NCBI RefSeq assembly: GCF_005047635.1
Contig: NZ_SUKC01000018.1
Location: 1-64,000, forward strand
DNA: 64,000 nt
Direction: 5' to 3'
Source of the DNA: Arthrobacter sp. CAU 1506
Lineage (GTDB): Bacteria > Actinomycetota > Actinomycetes > Actinomycetales > Micrococcaceae
A program made the position numbers and the translations under genes. A model generated the notes under the pieces. That model saw only the letters and a list, made by a program, of their open reading frames with translations. It searched no databases and had not been told where the DNA came from. Shown here piece by piece: positions 1-10,202 of the stretch; position 1 is the stretch's first letter; the number at the start of each line of letters is the position of its first letter.

Positions 1-67
1 GTTGATCCACGAGTGCGATGTCGTGGTGTCCCTCTGCCCAGTCGATGCCGCAGAACACTTCCGTCAT
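1..67 (-). CDS. IS110-family transposase, N-terminus only (runs off the window)
   Basis: Read on the minus strand this gives M-T-E-V-F-C-G-I-D-W-A-E-G-H-H-D-I-A-L-V-D. That is the start of an IS110-type DEDD transposase, with the first acidic catalytic residue in GIDWAEGHHDIALVD. The start codon is the ATG at 67-65; the rest of the gene lies left of the window. IS110 enzymes move DNA with a RuvC-like DEDD domain plus a C-terminal serine domain, guided by a bridge RNA (established for IS621). A second, damaged copy lies at 36380-37058 in the same orientation. Whether this copy is intact cannot be judged here. Confidence 0.85.
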   Translation of the reverse strand, partial: MTEVFCGIDWAEGHHDIALVDQ

Positions 68-381
68 GTGGCTGTTCCTTCCCCTGTCGTCGGTAGCTGC
101 AGAGGACCGTTGCGACTTGGGACAGTTGCGACCTAATGGAAGAGCTCGACGGCTCGACATCTGATTGGCATTCTCATCCCTGTCGGAAGCTGCCGGGGCC
201 GGGTCTTAGCGTGAGAACTCTGAGTTCGCTTTCCTGGTCGAGACGTTGGCCGGCAGCAAGCCCCCGAAGTCAACCTACGTTCCGTGGCGTGAGGGAGCCA
301 GAGGAACCATCTTTTTCGACGGCTCCAGGCCACGGTAACGGGAAGTCCTCATCTGGCTCCCTCACAACCCATTAGGTAACG
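68..381 (-). ncRNA. IS110 non-coding end, possible bridge RNA region (copy A)
   Basis: About 314 bp lie between the transposase start and the last base shared with the second IS110 copy (…GTAACG, ending at 381). No convincing reading frame is present, yet long blocks match 37069-37340, for example AGACGTTGGCCGGCAG at 241-256. In IS110-group elements the 5' non-coding end encodes the bridge RNA that pairs with target and donor DNA. The RNA role here is inferred from position and conservation; no fold was computed. Confidence 0.5.
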
Positions 382-474
382 GGGGGAGCCATAGCATCAC
401 GATAACAAGCCGCGACTAAACCATTAGTCGCGGGGTTCGGCACGATCCGAGACGAACGATTGACATCTCCAACG

Positions 475-1941
475 TTAGAGGAACTCACGCAGGAGCAAGG
501 GTTGTCCGTCAGAGAACCGACTGAGCCGGAAGGGCTCTGGATCGACGAGTGGAGCCTGCTCGGCTACGAGCTGCGCGGCTAGCCGGCCGGCGCCGGGACC
601 GAGCGCGAAGCCCTGAGCGCCGTGCCCGGTATTGATAAAGAGACCCGGCATAGCGGGCACTTCAGAGATGACCGAGGTGTAATCAGGAGTTGCATCGATG
701 ACTCCGGCCCACCTCTCTATGATTCGAGCGTCTGCCAATGCCGGGAAAAACTCCCTCGTCGCAGCGACAGCGCGATCTCCCGCGCGCATAAGGGGCTTCG
801 CCGTGAGCATACGAACCCGCTCAAATTCGGTGATCTCATCGTTTCGCCATCGGCGATTCGTGCGCATGGACTGCAGCAGATCACTTCCAACCCGAATAGT
901 CAAAGGCGAGTTCAGCGGGTTCTTGAGCAGTTGGCGCAAGGCTGGCATGAAGTCAGGGAGTACCCGGAAGCTATCCCAAGTGACCGGAATCGGGTGCGGG
1001 GTTACGCCGATCGAGTAGCTGCCATCGATCTGTTCCCGCCAGGCGACCCCACCACCGTGGCCAGCCCCTTGATGCGCAGTGCCGCCCTTAACCCGAATCA
1101 CGTTTGAGGTGATGTTTTGCTGCGGGAGATTGATGCCGAGGTTACCGAGGAACAGCCTTGACCACGCTCCACCAGCGACCACAACCCGCTTAGTACGGAC
1201 CTCGCCGTGCTCGGTCACGACACTGTGCACCGCGCCGCCTTCCGTCTCCACGGCGCGCACAGCTACAGGAGCGAATACCTTGACACCCTCCGCACGCGCC
1301 CCCTTGGCGATGAGCGGCACGGCATGGGTCGGCTCCGCCGACCCGTCGCTTGGCTGATGAAGGGCACCGATGTACTTCGCACTAGCGCGGGGAATCAACT
1401 CGTCGAGTTCCGAGGCTCGGAGGATCTTGGCATCGATATCCTTCGGAAAACGCTGGGAAGCCTCCCGTTGCCAAGCTCGTTGCGCTTCCAATTCCTCCTC
1501 GTTGGAGGCCAGTTGCAGGTTACCGCCCTGCCGGACGCTGACGTCGAAACCAAACCGATTTGCGAGTCCCGTCCAAATGTTTTTGGCATCCACGGCCAGC
1601 GGAAGCTTGTCCTCATGGAAGCCATTGGAGTACACCCAGCCGAAGTTGCGGCTTGAGGACTCACCGCCGACGAACCCCTTTTCGAACACGACAGTCCGCA
1701 ACCCGTACTCATTCAGGAACAGCGCGGTGGAGATCCCGGCGATTCCCCCGCCGATCACAACGACGTCGGCTTCACTGGGAATCTGAGAAATCGGATCAGT
1801 TTCCGTGAAAATGGCCCGCGGGTGTCCAGACTCCAGCAGCCATCGTGGCTGGGAAGAGAGTGCCAATGCAGTAAAGGCCCCAACAGCAGCTCCGGCGACT
1901 ACGTTGGCAGCTTTGCTGGCGAGTTGGTTCGATTGCGGCAT
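475..1941 (-). CDS. FAD-dependent oxidoreductase, DAO/amine oxidase-like
   Basis: 488 residues. A hydrophobic N-terminal stretch (about residues 11-29) may be a membrane anchor. It is followed by a Rossmann motif, VVVIGGGIAGIS (GGGIAG at 64-69), and the DAO fold of the glycine/D-amino acid oxidase and gamma-glutamylputrescine oxidase family. Such enzymes oxidise C-N bonds of amines or amino acids using FAD and O2. The C-terminal NTGHGAQGFALGPGAGR segment is the usual second FAD-contact region. It stands alone, with over 400 bp on its 5' side. It shares the region with another FAD oxidase (5243-6499) and an amino acid/amine permease, which suggests amine use. The substrate cannot be read from sequence. 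Confidence 0.8.
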   Translation of the reverse strand: MPQSNQLASKAANVVAGAAVGAFTALALSSQPRWLLESGHPRAIFTETDPISQIPSEADVVVIGGGIAGISTALFLNEYGLRTVVFEKGFVGGESSSRNFGWVYSNGFHEDKLPLAVDAKNIWTGLANRFGFDVSVRQGGNLQLASNEEELEAQRAWQREASQRFPKDIDAKILRASELDELIPRASAKYIGALHQPSDGSAEPTHAVPLIAKGARAEGVKVFAPVAVRAVETEGGAVHSVVTEHGEVRTKRVVVAGGAWSRLFLGNLGINLPQQNITSNVIRVKGGTAHQGAGHGGGVAWREQIDGSYSIGVTPHPIPVTWDSFRVLPDFMPALRQLLKNPLNSPLTIRVGSDLLQSMRTNRRWRNDEITEFERVRMLTAKPLMRAGDRAVAATREFFPALADARIIERWAGVIDATPDYTSVISEVPAMPGLFINTGHGAQGFALGPGAGRLAAQLVAEQAPLVDPEPFRLSRFSDGQPLLLREFL

Positions 1942-2384
1942 GGAGTGTCACCTTTGTAATTTCGTAGGCATGGGCGGATAGCTATTCCGTGCGTTTGGCT
2001 ACTTCATGCAGCTAGCCTACAACATAGTGATGCATCCGTATCTTTTTTGACGTCGTAGCTACGCGACCTTGACTCTAGCGAGGCAGAGTGCACCGGCGTA
2101 GTGAAGGCCATGCCAAGTTATGGACCCGGGCACGATGCGCTAGCCATGCCGGCCATACCCGAAGCCAGCGATAATTACAAGTCATTCTGTTCCACCCCCT
2201 CCGAGAGGAGCCGAGGTGCCTTTGCAGCGATACGTTGGTGCGGTGTCGAACATTCAGCTTTTGACCGGGGAGCAAGGGCTGCCCGTGGCATCGACTCCTA
2301 TTGAATCGAACTCGTAGTCCCATTCGGTGCCCAAGAGCAGTTCCGACATGCTGTGCTGGCGCCCATCCAGCCGGGCTCACCCGC

Positions 2385-3023
2385 CTACATGAAGATGAAC
2401 ATCAGGCCCATTGTCCCCGCACCCAACATCTCCGCCACCGTTGTCGACAACTGCTGAGGTGCCGTCCCCGCACCGCGCGTCAAACTCGTGTGTCGGCAGC
2501 AATACTGCACTGACCGAGCGGCGAAGACCAGCGCTGCGACCAGGCACAGCCCGCCAAGTAGAGGATAGAAAAGGTTCCAATTCGGTGCGTCGCTAGGTGC
2601 CGGTAGTCCTGTTGTGTCTGGCATCCCTACTCGTCCATGCATGTGATGATGAGGCAATGGTGGACCCGAGCTTCCCGATTTCTGTATGACGGGTAGTGCC
2701 ACCATGACCCATGCGGCGGTCATCATTGCTGCGTTGTAAAAGCTCTTTACTCGTTGCCGGGTTTGGCCGGACATGGAAGAACCGGTACGAGCAGTGCCTC
2801 GGATCACGAACCACCAGGCCGAGGAAGGAAGAAGGGCAAATATCGGAAGAATCGGAAGTGCCACCCCGAACGCCATGGCTGCCATGACCAGAGACATGAA
2901 AGCATGGATGCCCGCATCTATACGTGTCACGATTCCTCGTGAACCCACGAGGCACGCAACGTGGAAGATGATGAGGCCCAACAGGACAACCCCTAGGGCA
3001 ATGTGCAAAATTTCGTATTGCAC
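2385..3023 (-). CDS. integral membrane protein, DUF5134-like
   Basis: 212 residues with about five to six hydrophobic segments: near residues 5-25, 38-62, 65-75, 95-112, 150-170 and 195-212. A His-rich loop, LPHHHMHGR, sits in the middle. The layout resembles the actinobacterial DUF5134 membrane family, often seen near copper-related genes, but this is a resemblance rather than a firm assignment. It ends directly with a hydrophobic GTMGLMFIFM. The 360 bp between its stop and the preceding gene hold no gene I can support. A copper amine oxidase at 16311-18260 makes metal supply a possible theme, but that link is speculative. Confidence 0.6.
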   Translation of the reverse strand: MQYEILHIALGVVLLGLIIFHVACLVGSRGIVTRIDAGIHAFMSLVMAAMAFGVALPILPIFALLPSSAWWFVIRGTARTGSSMSGQTRQRVKSFYNAAMMTAAWVMVALPVIQKSGSSGPPLPHHHMHGRVGMPDTTGLPAPSDAPNWNLFYPLLGGLCLVAALVFAARSVQYCCRHTSLTRGAGTAPQQLSTTVAEMLGAGTMGLMFIFM

Positions 3024-3211
3024 GTTTTCCTTCCCTGAATTGAATGCAGATTACCGTTGATCTTCATAGCGAATGAACCCCATTCGGGGTCGAGTGGGTG
3101 ATTCCGTGTTAGTAGCGTGAGGACCCCCGTCTACACGTGGCGAATAGCAGAGCGGCGCCGGGTGTGTCGACGAAGGACCTTAGACACACCCGACGGATCG
3201 AACGCTTAATT

Positions 3212-4666
3212 TCAGACGCGTGTTGTGCCCAGGTTTTCGTAAGTAGAGCGCTTCTTTGTTCGGGACCAAATGGCGAACGCGATCCCGCCGGCGAACATCA
3301 CCACGTGCATCACCGGCAACCAAGTCATCGACGACTCACTGCCTGCGAGGGCATCGTAGTTGACAATCCCAGCAACGGCGCAGGCGGCTAGCAGGACGCC
3401 GGCCAGGATGGGCGCGCCGACTTTCGCCACTGTCCTCTCCCCGCGGCGAAAAAAGAAGATGCCAATGGCAAAGGACGTCACTGTCAGACTAGCGATTAGC
3501 CCGATGGTGCCGAATCCGGTCATTGTGGTGGACAGTCCGACGAAGGGGTCCTGGCCCGCTGCGTAGAAGGCGACCGTTACAACGAGTGCGAGTCCCCCCA
3601 CAACAAGCAGAGCGGGAATCGGCGAACCGAGGCGCGGCGATGTATGAGCAAATTGATTGGGCAGGACACCATCACGACCCAAGGCGAAGAGGTATCTGGC
3701 GCCTGCATTTTGGAAGGCAAGAGCGCCGGCAAACAGACTGACAATGTTGAGGGTTCCAATCACGTTTGATAGGCCAGAGCCGACGTACTGTTCAGCAAGC
3801 CCGTAGACGAAGAGACCAGGATCTTCACCGCTGCGACCAACTGCCTGGTCAAAGCCAGCGCCTGCGATGAGAACCCATGCAGAAAGGCCGTAGAACAAGC
3901 CGACAAGGACGATGACAATGTATGTGGCCTTAGGGACCGCCTGGTTTGCATCCTTGGCCTCCTCCGCGTAGATCGCGGTGCCCTCAAAACCGAGGAAACA
4001 GGAGAAACCATAGATTGCTGCGACGCCGATCGCGCCGCTGAAAACCACGTTCGGGTTGAAAGCGTCAAATGAGAAGGCTCCGAGACCTACTTGGGCAAGG
4101 ATACCGACGTCCATAACGAGGAGGGCTAGTGTCTCGAGAACCAAAATGGCCAAGAGCACGCGGGCTGCCACCTGGATCCCGCTTATGGACAAGGCAGTCG
4201 CTGCTAGAATTCCGAAGACGGCACACCAGATCCATGGAATATCTATTCCGACCCGGTGGAGAAGCTCCTGACCGAAAAACCCAAAACCGCCCACTACACC
4301 GATAGACAGCGCGATGTACGACAACGTTAGTACGTAGGCGGTGCCCAGACCGGTCGCCTTCCCAATGCCTTGGGAGACATAAGCATAGAAAGCGCCTGCG
4401 TTCCGCACGTGGGGGACGATTCGTACGAAGCCCACCGAAAAGAGGACCAGCAGCATCGCGATGAGTAGGATCGCTCCCGGCGTGCCGACTCCGTTCCCCA
4501 ACAGAATGGCCAGAGGAACCAGACCTACAATGCCGGCAATGGGCGCGGCCGCAGCGATAACGCTTGCGACGATATGTCGAGTGGCGATGCTCTCGCCCTT
4601 GAGTTGAGCGTCAGCCCCGGAACTAAGTCCCTCGGGGCCATCCAGTGAAACGGTTCGTTCGGTCAA
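3212..4666 (-). CDS. APC-family amino acid/amine permease
   Basis: 484 residues with about 12 hydrophobic helices, starting after a polar N-terminus of about 27 residues. The N-terminal IVASVIAAAAPIAGIVGLVPLAI helix and the later GTAIYAEEAKD segment after SCFLGFE are typical of the amino acid-polyamine-organocation (APC) superfamily. It would import amino acids or amines by cation symport or exchange across the cytoplasmic membrane. It is monocistronic. An operator-like inverted repeat lies 144-162 bp upstream of its start (4810-4828) and is shared with the aldehyde dehydrogenase and the iac-like cluster, so it is the best candidate importer for the substrate of those pathways. Confidence 0.85.
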   Translation of the reverse strand: MTERTVSLDGPEGLSSGADAQLKGESIATRHIVASVIAAAAPIAGIVGLVPLAILLGNGVGTPGAILLIAMLLVLFSVGFVRIVPHVRNAGAFYAYVSQGIGKATGLGTAYVLTLSYIALSIGVVGGFGFFGQELLHRVGIDIPWIWCAVFGILAATALSISGIQVAARVLLAILVLETLALLVMDVGILAQVGLGAFSFDAFNPNVVFSGAIGVAAIYGFSCFLGFEGTAIYAEEAKDANQAVPKATYIVIVLVGLFYGLSAWVLIAGAGFDQAVGRSGEDPGLFVYGLAEQYVGSGLSNVIGTLNIVSLFAGALAFQNAGARYLFALGRDGVLPNQFAHTSPRLGSPIPALLVVGGLALVVTVAFYAAGQDPFVGLSTTMTGFGTIGLIASLTVTSFAIGIFFFRRGERTVAKVGAPILAGVLLAACAVAGIVNYDALAGSESSMTWLPVMHVVMFAGGIAFAIWSRTKKRSTYENLGTTRV

Positions 4667-5242
4667 TTCATTCTCCTCATACCGTGTGGCTCCCAGCCGG
4701 GCGCCGCTGAATTTGACGCGTCATTCGACCGAGCGAGTCCATCACGAGGGCACTCAGGCGCGGCCATGCAGTTTGAGCGTGACAGGACAGCGGCAGGGGA
4801 AGAACGCTTCGGTTCACCTACCGAACCGATTAGTGTAGTCCGGCTCACAGCAAGACAGGGGCTAGGACTTCCGCTATGGCGATCACTGTTCTAGCAGTGT
4901 TTCCGAACCGGAGAAGTCCTCTCCGTCGGGGGCTCGTCCCCTCGGACCAATTGCCGCAGTCAAGTGAACGACGCTTGGATGCCCCGCCTGTTCCTTGATG
5001 ACGCAACGCCTGGGCGGCCCACGTCGACGTTGCCTGCACTTTAACTAAGCCTTCAACTTCCCAACCTGCATGGTCCACTGAACGAGAGTAAAGCTCACGT
5101 TGTCGTTGTGCTTTGGTCTACCTAGGTCCGCTTCCATTTCGAAAGCAGACGCACTGGCTGCAACAACCGTTCCAGCAGGATACTTCTCGCCACTCGCGGC
5201 CACCCTGGCACAGTCAAGGTCCAGGAAGATCCGGACGATGAA
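4667..5242. promoter_or_regulatory. 576-bp intergenic region, permease promoter side
   Basis: I see no coding sequence here. The region holds the 19-bp inverted repeat at 4810-4828 and, at 5073-5084, the minus-strand copy of CGTTCAGTGGAC that recurs at 34856-34867 and, with one change, at 13943-13954. It lies upstream of the permease gene and downstream of the FAD oxidase at 5243-6499. Confidence 0.5.
4810..4828. promoter_or_regulatory. operator candidate, CGGTTC-N7-GAACCG (site 1 of 3)
   Basis: A 6-bp arm, 7-bp spacer, 6-bp arm perfect inverted repeat, spacer ACCTACC. The same arms and spacing occur at 19870-19888 and, bar the last base, at 30540-30558. Each is upstream of a gene of the proposed amine/arylacetate pathway. 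The binding protein is not known; the TetR regulator at 19962-20564 is the nearest candidate. Confidence 0.7.
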
Positions 5243-6499
5243 TCAGATCCGGTCCTTTAACGCGAAGAACACCTTCGCTCCGCGTCGCACCAACGTGTCG
5301 GGCAACCCCAGCGGCGGCCACGAGCGGTGGCGGTGGCTGCGCACCACGTCATAGGACGCGTAACGGGGGTCGGTGGCTTGGGCAGCGATCCGGCCGGTAT
5401 TCCACGATGGCAGTACGCCGTTGCTCGAAGTCACCACTGCTGAGGGAGCAATTCGGTCCAGTAACGGCGTCTCTTCTATCGTCGAAGCCACTTCCCCTTC
5501 CCATGAGTAGTTGAAGAGGACATCGCCGAGGGCTGGGAACGTGTCACGGAGTTCACGGCGTATTCGTTCCTCGAGTCTGTCTCCGGATATCGATTCGAAG
5601 AGCGTGCTGATGCCGAAGAGGAGTCGGTTATCGGGAAGTCGGCGGAAGTACCGCGAGAACGTGGCGATTTCACTGGTTGCCACCCATGACGGAAGTACCG
5701 ACTCAAGCAGGTCGGCCGGAATCGGGTCTGTCACCGCGATCTGCGAAAAGCCGACCATGAGCTGCTGCCGACGCCACGACAACACCTTCCCCGTACCTGC
5801 ACCGGCCGCTACGACCATCCTCCGGGCCTTCACTTCGCCGGCGGCCGTCCGCACAACGATGGAATCACTCGAGGTCTGCACTTCCACCACCTCGGAGTCC
5901 TCAGCTATAACTGCACCCCGACGTTCAGCCAAGGAAGCCAGCCCTTCCAACAGCCGGTGCGGGTTCAGCGCGATATTATCCCGCTCATGGAGGCCGCCGA
6001 CGTATCGGTCGGAACGGATGTGTTCCCGCAAGGCGTCTTGGTCCAGATAAGAACGCCCCGACGTCGTCTCCCCCGCTGAACGCGCCGCTTTGGCGAGCTG
6101 CTTAGCTTGGCCGCTAGTGATCGCCAAACGAAGACTTCCCCGCCGGGCATCCGCGTCGATCTTGTGCTCTTCCATCAATTGGAAGAGTTCTTGCGCCGCA
6201 GCTCCAAGCGTGTCGTCTACGCCGCTGGACTGTTCCGGATCCGCCAAGTGGGTCCCTTCGCTAAGCAAAAGGATTCCTCCGTTACGACCAGATGCCCCGG
6301 ACGCAACACGGTCCTTCTCCAAAACGATGACACTCATCCCGGCCTCGGCGAAAGTGAGCGCCGCGGAAACCCCTGCATACCCTGCGCCGACCACGACGGC
6401 GTCAAACCTGTGCTGGCCGCTCAGCGGAGTACGTTTGCTTACCTCCAGCCCAACCGCATAAAAAGTTTCCTGTGTGCTCCCGCTACTAGGCAACGTCAA
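5243..6499 (-). CDS. FAD-dependent oxidoreductase, gamma-glutamylputrescine oxidase-like
   Basis: 418 residues. The Rossmann motif VVVGAGYAGVSAAL (GAGYAG at 38-43) is followed by the RVASGASGRNGG segment seen in PuuB-like amine oxidases of the DAO family. It should oxidise an amine with FAD, giving aldehyde, ammonia and H2O2. The start is a TTG; a second in-frame TTG six bases later is better spaced from the GAGGAG ribosome site, so the true start may be two codons downstream. The C-terminus (YASYDVVRSHRHRSWPPLG…) departs from the usual FAD-contact end and could be altered. The divergent neighbour is the acs-like operon at 6934. Confidence 0.75.
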   Translation of the reverse strand: MTLPSSGSTQETFYAVGLEVSKRTPLSGQHRFDAVVVGAGYAGVSAALTFAEAGMSVIVLEKDRVASGASGRNGGILLLSEGTHLADPEQSSGVDDTLGAAAQELFQLMEEHKIDADARRGSLRLAITSGQAKQLAKAARSAGETTSGRSYLDQDALREHIRSDRYVGGLHERDNIALNPHRLLEGLASLAERRGAVIAEDSEVVEVQTSSDSIVVRTAAGEVKARRMVVAAGAGTGKVLSWRRQQLMVGFSQIAVTDPIPADLLESVLPSWVATSEIATFSRYFRRLPDNRLLFGISTLFESISGDRLEERIRRELRDTFPALGDVLFNYSWEGEVASTIEETPLLDRIAPSAVVTSSNGVLPSWNTGRIAAQATDPRYASYDVVRSHRHRSWPPLGLPDTLVRRGAKVFFALKDRI

Positions 6500-6933
6500 C
6501 GCTCCTCATCTCCGTCTTGACTCTCAGGGCGCATGGCCGCATCTATCGATGCTATCCGTCAGGTCACCGCCGGCGCGGTCCCGGTCCGGTTGGTGAACCT
6601 CAGCACAGTACCCATTCCGGCTGATGGACAGATTTCGGCGCGTGGTGCCGCGCAGCACCGCAAGGCGTTGCCAGCTGGCGAACGACGACGGCGGTCCGGT
6701 CCTTGGACCGCGGTGTTCACACGTCGACGTAGGTGGCTAAGACTCTACTCATCACTGAGCAGTGTGATCGTCGAATCCCTGATCCGTCGAGAGGAGAGCC
6801 GGGGAAGCCAGACAGGAATCCGACGGGCGCCGGCGCGCCAAATGGTCCTACTTGGAGTCAGCAACCCGTTCGGCCCGCGCTAGACGGATCATCCAGATGG
6901 ACCCTTTACTCCTACGGAACTGAAAGGACCACC
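6500..6933. promoter_or_regulatory. divergent promoter region
   Basis: 434 bp lie between the minus-strand FAD oxidase and the plus-strand catabolic operon. An open frame continues upstream of 6934, but its composition is not protein-like and the ribosome site is at 6922-6928, so I treat it as non-coding. It holds CCGGTCCGGTT-N4-AACC at 6581-6599, a motif repeated at 12589-12607 ahead of the broken FAD amine oxidase gene. Confidence 0.5.
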
Positions 6934-9129
6934 GTGTCGGAATCCAGCACCCTGGCCAGCCTGCATGAGAGCCGGAGCTTTCCCCCGGACCCTGCATTCA
7001 CCGCGAACGCCGTAGCGAACAAGTCACTTTACGAGTCTGCAAACGTCGACCGCCTGGGATATTGGGCTTCCCGAGCCAGAGAAGTGCTGACATGGGAGCG
7101 AAATTTCACCCAGGTCCTGGACTGGTCGGCAGCGCCCATGGCGCGGTGGTTTGCCGACGGGACGGTTAACGCGGCATACAACGCCCTGGACCGGCACGTG
7201 GAAAACGGACTGGGGGACAGAGTAGCGATCCACTTTGAGGGTGAACCCGGTGACACTCAGACCTACACGTATGCCCGGTTAACCGCAGAGGTCAAGAAGG
7301 CGGCCAACGCGTTCGAGTCCCTTGGTGTCGTTAAAGGGGACCGAGTGGCCATCTACCTGCCCATGATTCCTGAGGCAGTGATCACAATGCTGGCCTGCGC
7401 AAGGATCGGAGCCATCCACTCGGTAGTCTTCGGTGGTTTTTCTACTGAAGCGCTCCGGTCGCGCATCGATGACGCTGCCGCAAAGCTGGTCGTTACGGCG
7501 GACGGCTCCTGGCGTCGCGGCAAACCTTCTTCGCTCAAGCCTGTTGTGGATGAAGCGCTGAGCGCTCCCGGGCACTGTGTGGAAAACGTCGTGGTGGTCA
7601 GGCGAAACAATCAGACCGTGGCCTGGACCGAAGGCATGGACCATTGGTGGCACGAGACCGTGGGGGCAGCAGACGATCAGCACACCGCCATCGCGCATGA
7701 GGCGGAACACCCGCTGTTTATCTTGTACACATCCGGTACCACGGGAACTCCCAAAGGCATCCTGCACACCACCGGCGGCTACTTGACCCAGTCCGCCGTA
7801 ACTCACAAGGACACCTTCGACCTGCACCCCGAAACCGACGTTTACTGGTGCACTGCGGACGTCGGCTGGATAACAGGCCATTCCTACGTGGCATACGCAC
7901 CATTAGTCAACGGCGCCACGCAGGTAATTTATGAAGGTACACCGGATGCCCCGCATCAAGGCCGCTGGTGGGAGATCGTCGAAAAGTATGGTGTCACCAT
8001 TCTTTACACCGCTCCCACTGCCATCCGTACTTTCATGAAATGGGGGCGAGCCATCCCGGACAGCTATGACATCTCCAGTCTGCGGGTGCTCGGCTCGGTG
8101 GGCGAGCCCATCAATCCTGAGGCATGGATGTGGTACCGCGAGGTAATCGGCTCCAACGCCGGGCCCGGAAATAACGGGAAGCCCGGACCGCGCAAGGATA
8201 AGCCTGCCCCAATCGTGGATACCTGGTGGCAAACCGAGACCGGAGCACACATCATCGCGCCTCTGCCCGGCAGCACCGCGACAAAACCCGGATCCGCGCA
8301 GGTCGCTGTACCAGGCATTTCGGTTGACGTTGTTGATGAGACGGGCACGCCTGTGGAACGCGGGGAGGGCGGGTTCCTGGTCATTCGCGAACCCTGGCCA
8401 GCCATGGCGCGAGGAATTTGGGGCGATCCCGAACGTTTTGTGGCAACTTACTGGTCCCGCTTCGAAAACATCTACTTCGCCGGCGACGGCGCGAAGAAGG
8501 ACGGCGACGGCGACCTCTGGATACTGGGCCGGGTGGACGATGTGTTGAATGTTTCGGGCCACCGGCTATCCACTACCGAAATCGAATCTGCCTTGGTCGC
8601 CCACCCGTCCGTCGCCGAAGCGGCGGTGGTCGGAGCCAGAGATGCGACCACCGGCGAAGCTGTGGTTGCGTTCGTGATTCTCAACACTGCTGCACAGGAC
8701 GCCCCAGACGTCGCCGCCGTCTTGCGCAAGCATGTTGCTAAGCAGATCAGTCCGATCGCTAAGCCTAAGCACATCCTTGTGGTCCCAGAATTGCCCAAGA
8801 CACGCTCGGGCAAGATTATGCGACGCCTGCTCAAGGACCTCGTCGAGGGCCGCGAGACCGGCGACGTCTCCGCTCTCGCGGAACCGGCGGCGATGGCTCA
8901 GATTGCCACCACTCTCGGTATGTCAAGCCGTTACGGGAATCGCACGATTGCAAAAGCTTCTGTAAAGCCCGCTTCGACCGGCAAGGGAAACGAAGTCATG
9001 AAAAACGATAAAGAACTTCCTTCCACTTATGTAGCCCATCCGTGGCTCGGGCTGGAGCCGGAAATGGATCACGAATGCAAACGGGACCTTAACGAACAGT
9101 CCCCTATCAGAGAGGAAGACCGGCCGTGA
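6934..9129 (+). CDS. acs: acetyl-CoA synthetase-like AMP-forming ligase
   Basis: 731 residues from the GTG at 6934, chosen because GAAAGGA sits at 6922-6928. It has the ANL-family ATP motif [11 protein letters not shown], the WWQTETG adenylate motif, and the C-terminal [12 protein letters not shown] with the lysine that acetylation controls in Acs. It converts acetate (or a close short-chain acid), ATP and CoA to the acyl-CoA. It carries about 70 residues beyond the usual Acs end, finishing with SPIREEDRP. Its stop overlaps the next start (GTGA), so it is translationally coupled to maleylacetate reductase. That position is odd for a housekeeping Acs and suggests it handles a pathway product. 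Confidence 0.88.
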   Translation: MSESSTLASLHESRSFPPDPAFTANAVANKSLYESANVDRLGYWASRAREVLTWERNFTQVLDWSAAPMARWFADGTVNAAYNALDRHVENGLGDRVAIHFEGEPGDTQTYTYARLTAEVKKAANAFESLGVVKGDRVAIYLPMIPEAVITMLACARIGAIHSVVFGGFSTEALRSRIDDAAAKLVVTADGSWRRGKPSSLKPVVDEALSAPGHCVENVVVVRRNNQTVAWTEGMDHWWHETVGAADDQHTAIAHEAEHPLFILYTSGTTGTPKGILHTTGGYLTQSAVTHKDTFDLHPETDVYWCTADVGWITGHSYVAYAPLVNGATQVIYEGTPDAPHQGRWWEIVEKYGVTILYTAPTAIRTFMKWGRAIPDSYDISSLRVLGSVGEPINPEAWMWYREVIGSNAGPGNNGKPGPRKDKPAPIVDTWWQTETGAHIIAPLPGSTATKPGSAQVAVPGISVDVVDETGTPVERGEGGFLVIREPWPAMARGIWGDPERFVATYWSRFENIYFAGDGAKKDGDGDLWILGRVDDVLNVSGHRLSTTEIESALVAHPSVAEAAVVGARDATTGEAVVAFVILNTAAQDAPDVAAVLRKHVAKQISPIAKPKHILVVPELPKTRSGKIMRRLLKDLVEGRETGDVSALAEPAAMAQIATTLGMSSRYGNRTIAKASVKPASTGKGNEVMKNDKELPSTYVAHPWLGLEPEMDHECKRDLNEQSPIREEDRP

Positions 9130-10190
9130 GCCTGACCTTCGAACACGTCACCCTGGGCCAACGGGTCCTCTTCGGTTCCGACAAGGCAGCGGAGAACCTT
9201 GCGGCCGAGGTCGCCCGGTTCGAGGCGAAGAAGGTGATGATGATTGCCTCCGAGCGTGAGGCGCCGATTGCCGCCAAGGTCGCTTCCGCCATCGAAGTGG
9301 CGTTGAATTACGACGACGTGGCCCCGCATGTGCCGGTCGAGAAGGCCGAAAAAGCCAGGGCCGCGGCTGCCGAGCACGGTATTGACTTGCTGGTTTGTGT
9401 CGGCGGTGGCTCAACCACCGGCCTGGCTAAGGCCATCGCGCTGACCTCCGGTCTGCCGATCGTGGCCGTGCCCACCACCTACGCCGGGTCCGAGGCAACC
9501 AACGTCTGGGGCCTGACCGAGGCTGCCCGCAAGACCACCGGCGTTGCAGACTGCGTGCTGCCAGCGACGGTGATCTACGACGCCGTTCTGACCCTGTCCC
9601 TGCCGGCTGACCTCTCAGTCGCCTCCGGGTTGAATGGCATGGCGCACTGCATCGATTCGATGTGGGCACCTCGGGCCGATCCGATTAACCAGGCCCTGGC
9701 CGCAGAAGGCATCAGGGCGCTTGATCAGGGCCTGCCGCTGATCAAGAAACACCCGCAGGACCTCATCGGACGAGAACAGGCCCTGTACGGGGCTTATCTG
9801 TCAGCGGTCGCGTTTGGCTCCGCTACCTCCGGCCTGCACCATAAGATCTGCCACGTGCTCGGCGGGACCTGGAACATGCCACACGCTCAGACCCACGCGA
9901 CAGTGCTGCCGTACGTGCTCGCTTTCAATGCCCCGGCCGCCCCTGACGCGGCCGCCCGCATCGCTGCCGCGTTCGGCACCGCCGACGCTGTGGACGGACT
10001 GAACCACCTTCGCGAGGTCCTGGATGCGCCCCGAGCACTGAGGGACTACGGATTCACCCAAGAAAACATTGCCGAAGCAGTCGACATCATCCTTCCGATC
10101 ATCCCGGCTTCCAACCCCCGCCCCGCTACTGCTGAAAATCTCACGGAGCTGCTCACAGCTGCCTGGGCCGGCACTACGCCGGGCATCTGA
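9126..10190 (+). CDS. maleylacetate reductase
   Basis: 354 residues of the iron-containing alcohol dehydrogenase superfamily. [16 protein letters not shown] is the NAD-binding glycine motif. [14 protein letters not shown] and [21 protein letters not shown] are the signatures of maleylacetate reductases, which reduce maleylacetate to 3-oxoadipate with NAD(P)H. The GTG start overlaps the acs stop by two bases. The hydroxyquinol dioxygenase begins 12 bp after the stop, so the two final steps of the hydroxyquinol pathway are made together. Confidence 0.93.
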   Translation: MSLTFEHVTLGQRVLFGSDKAAENLAAEVARFEAKKVMMIASEREAPIAAKVASAIEVALNYDDVAPHVPVEKAEKARAAAAEHGIDLLVCVGGGSTTGLAKAIALTSGLPIVAVPTTYAGSEATNVWGLTEAARKTTGVADCVLPATVIYDAVLTLSLPADLSVASGLNGMAHCIDSMWAPRADPINQALAAEGIRALDQGLPLIKKHPQDLIGREQALYGAYLSAVAFGSATSGLHHKICHVLGGTWNMPHAQTHATVLPYVLAFNAPAAPDAAARIAAAFGTADAVDGLNHLREVLDAPRALRDYGFTQENIAEAVDIILPIIPASNPRPATAENLTELLTAAWAGTTPGI

Positions 10191-10202
10191 AGGGACACCA
10201 CA

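Noticed and set aside
354-391. GGCTCCC…GGGGGGAGCC hairpin at the IS110 end
   Set aside because: The right arm lies outside the sequence shared with copy B, so it is probably chance at the insertion junction.
4845-5078. Minus-strand open frame of 77 codons upstream of the permease
   Set aside because: No ribosome site, no family resemblance, and it lies over promoter motifs.
6733-6933. Upstream extension of the acs-like gene
   Set aside because: Arg/Pro-rich without pattern; ribosome site GAAAGGA supports the GTG at 6934.
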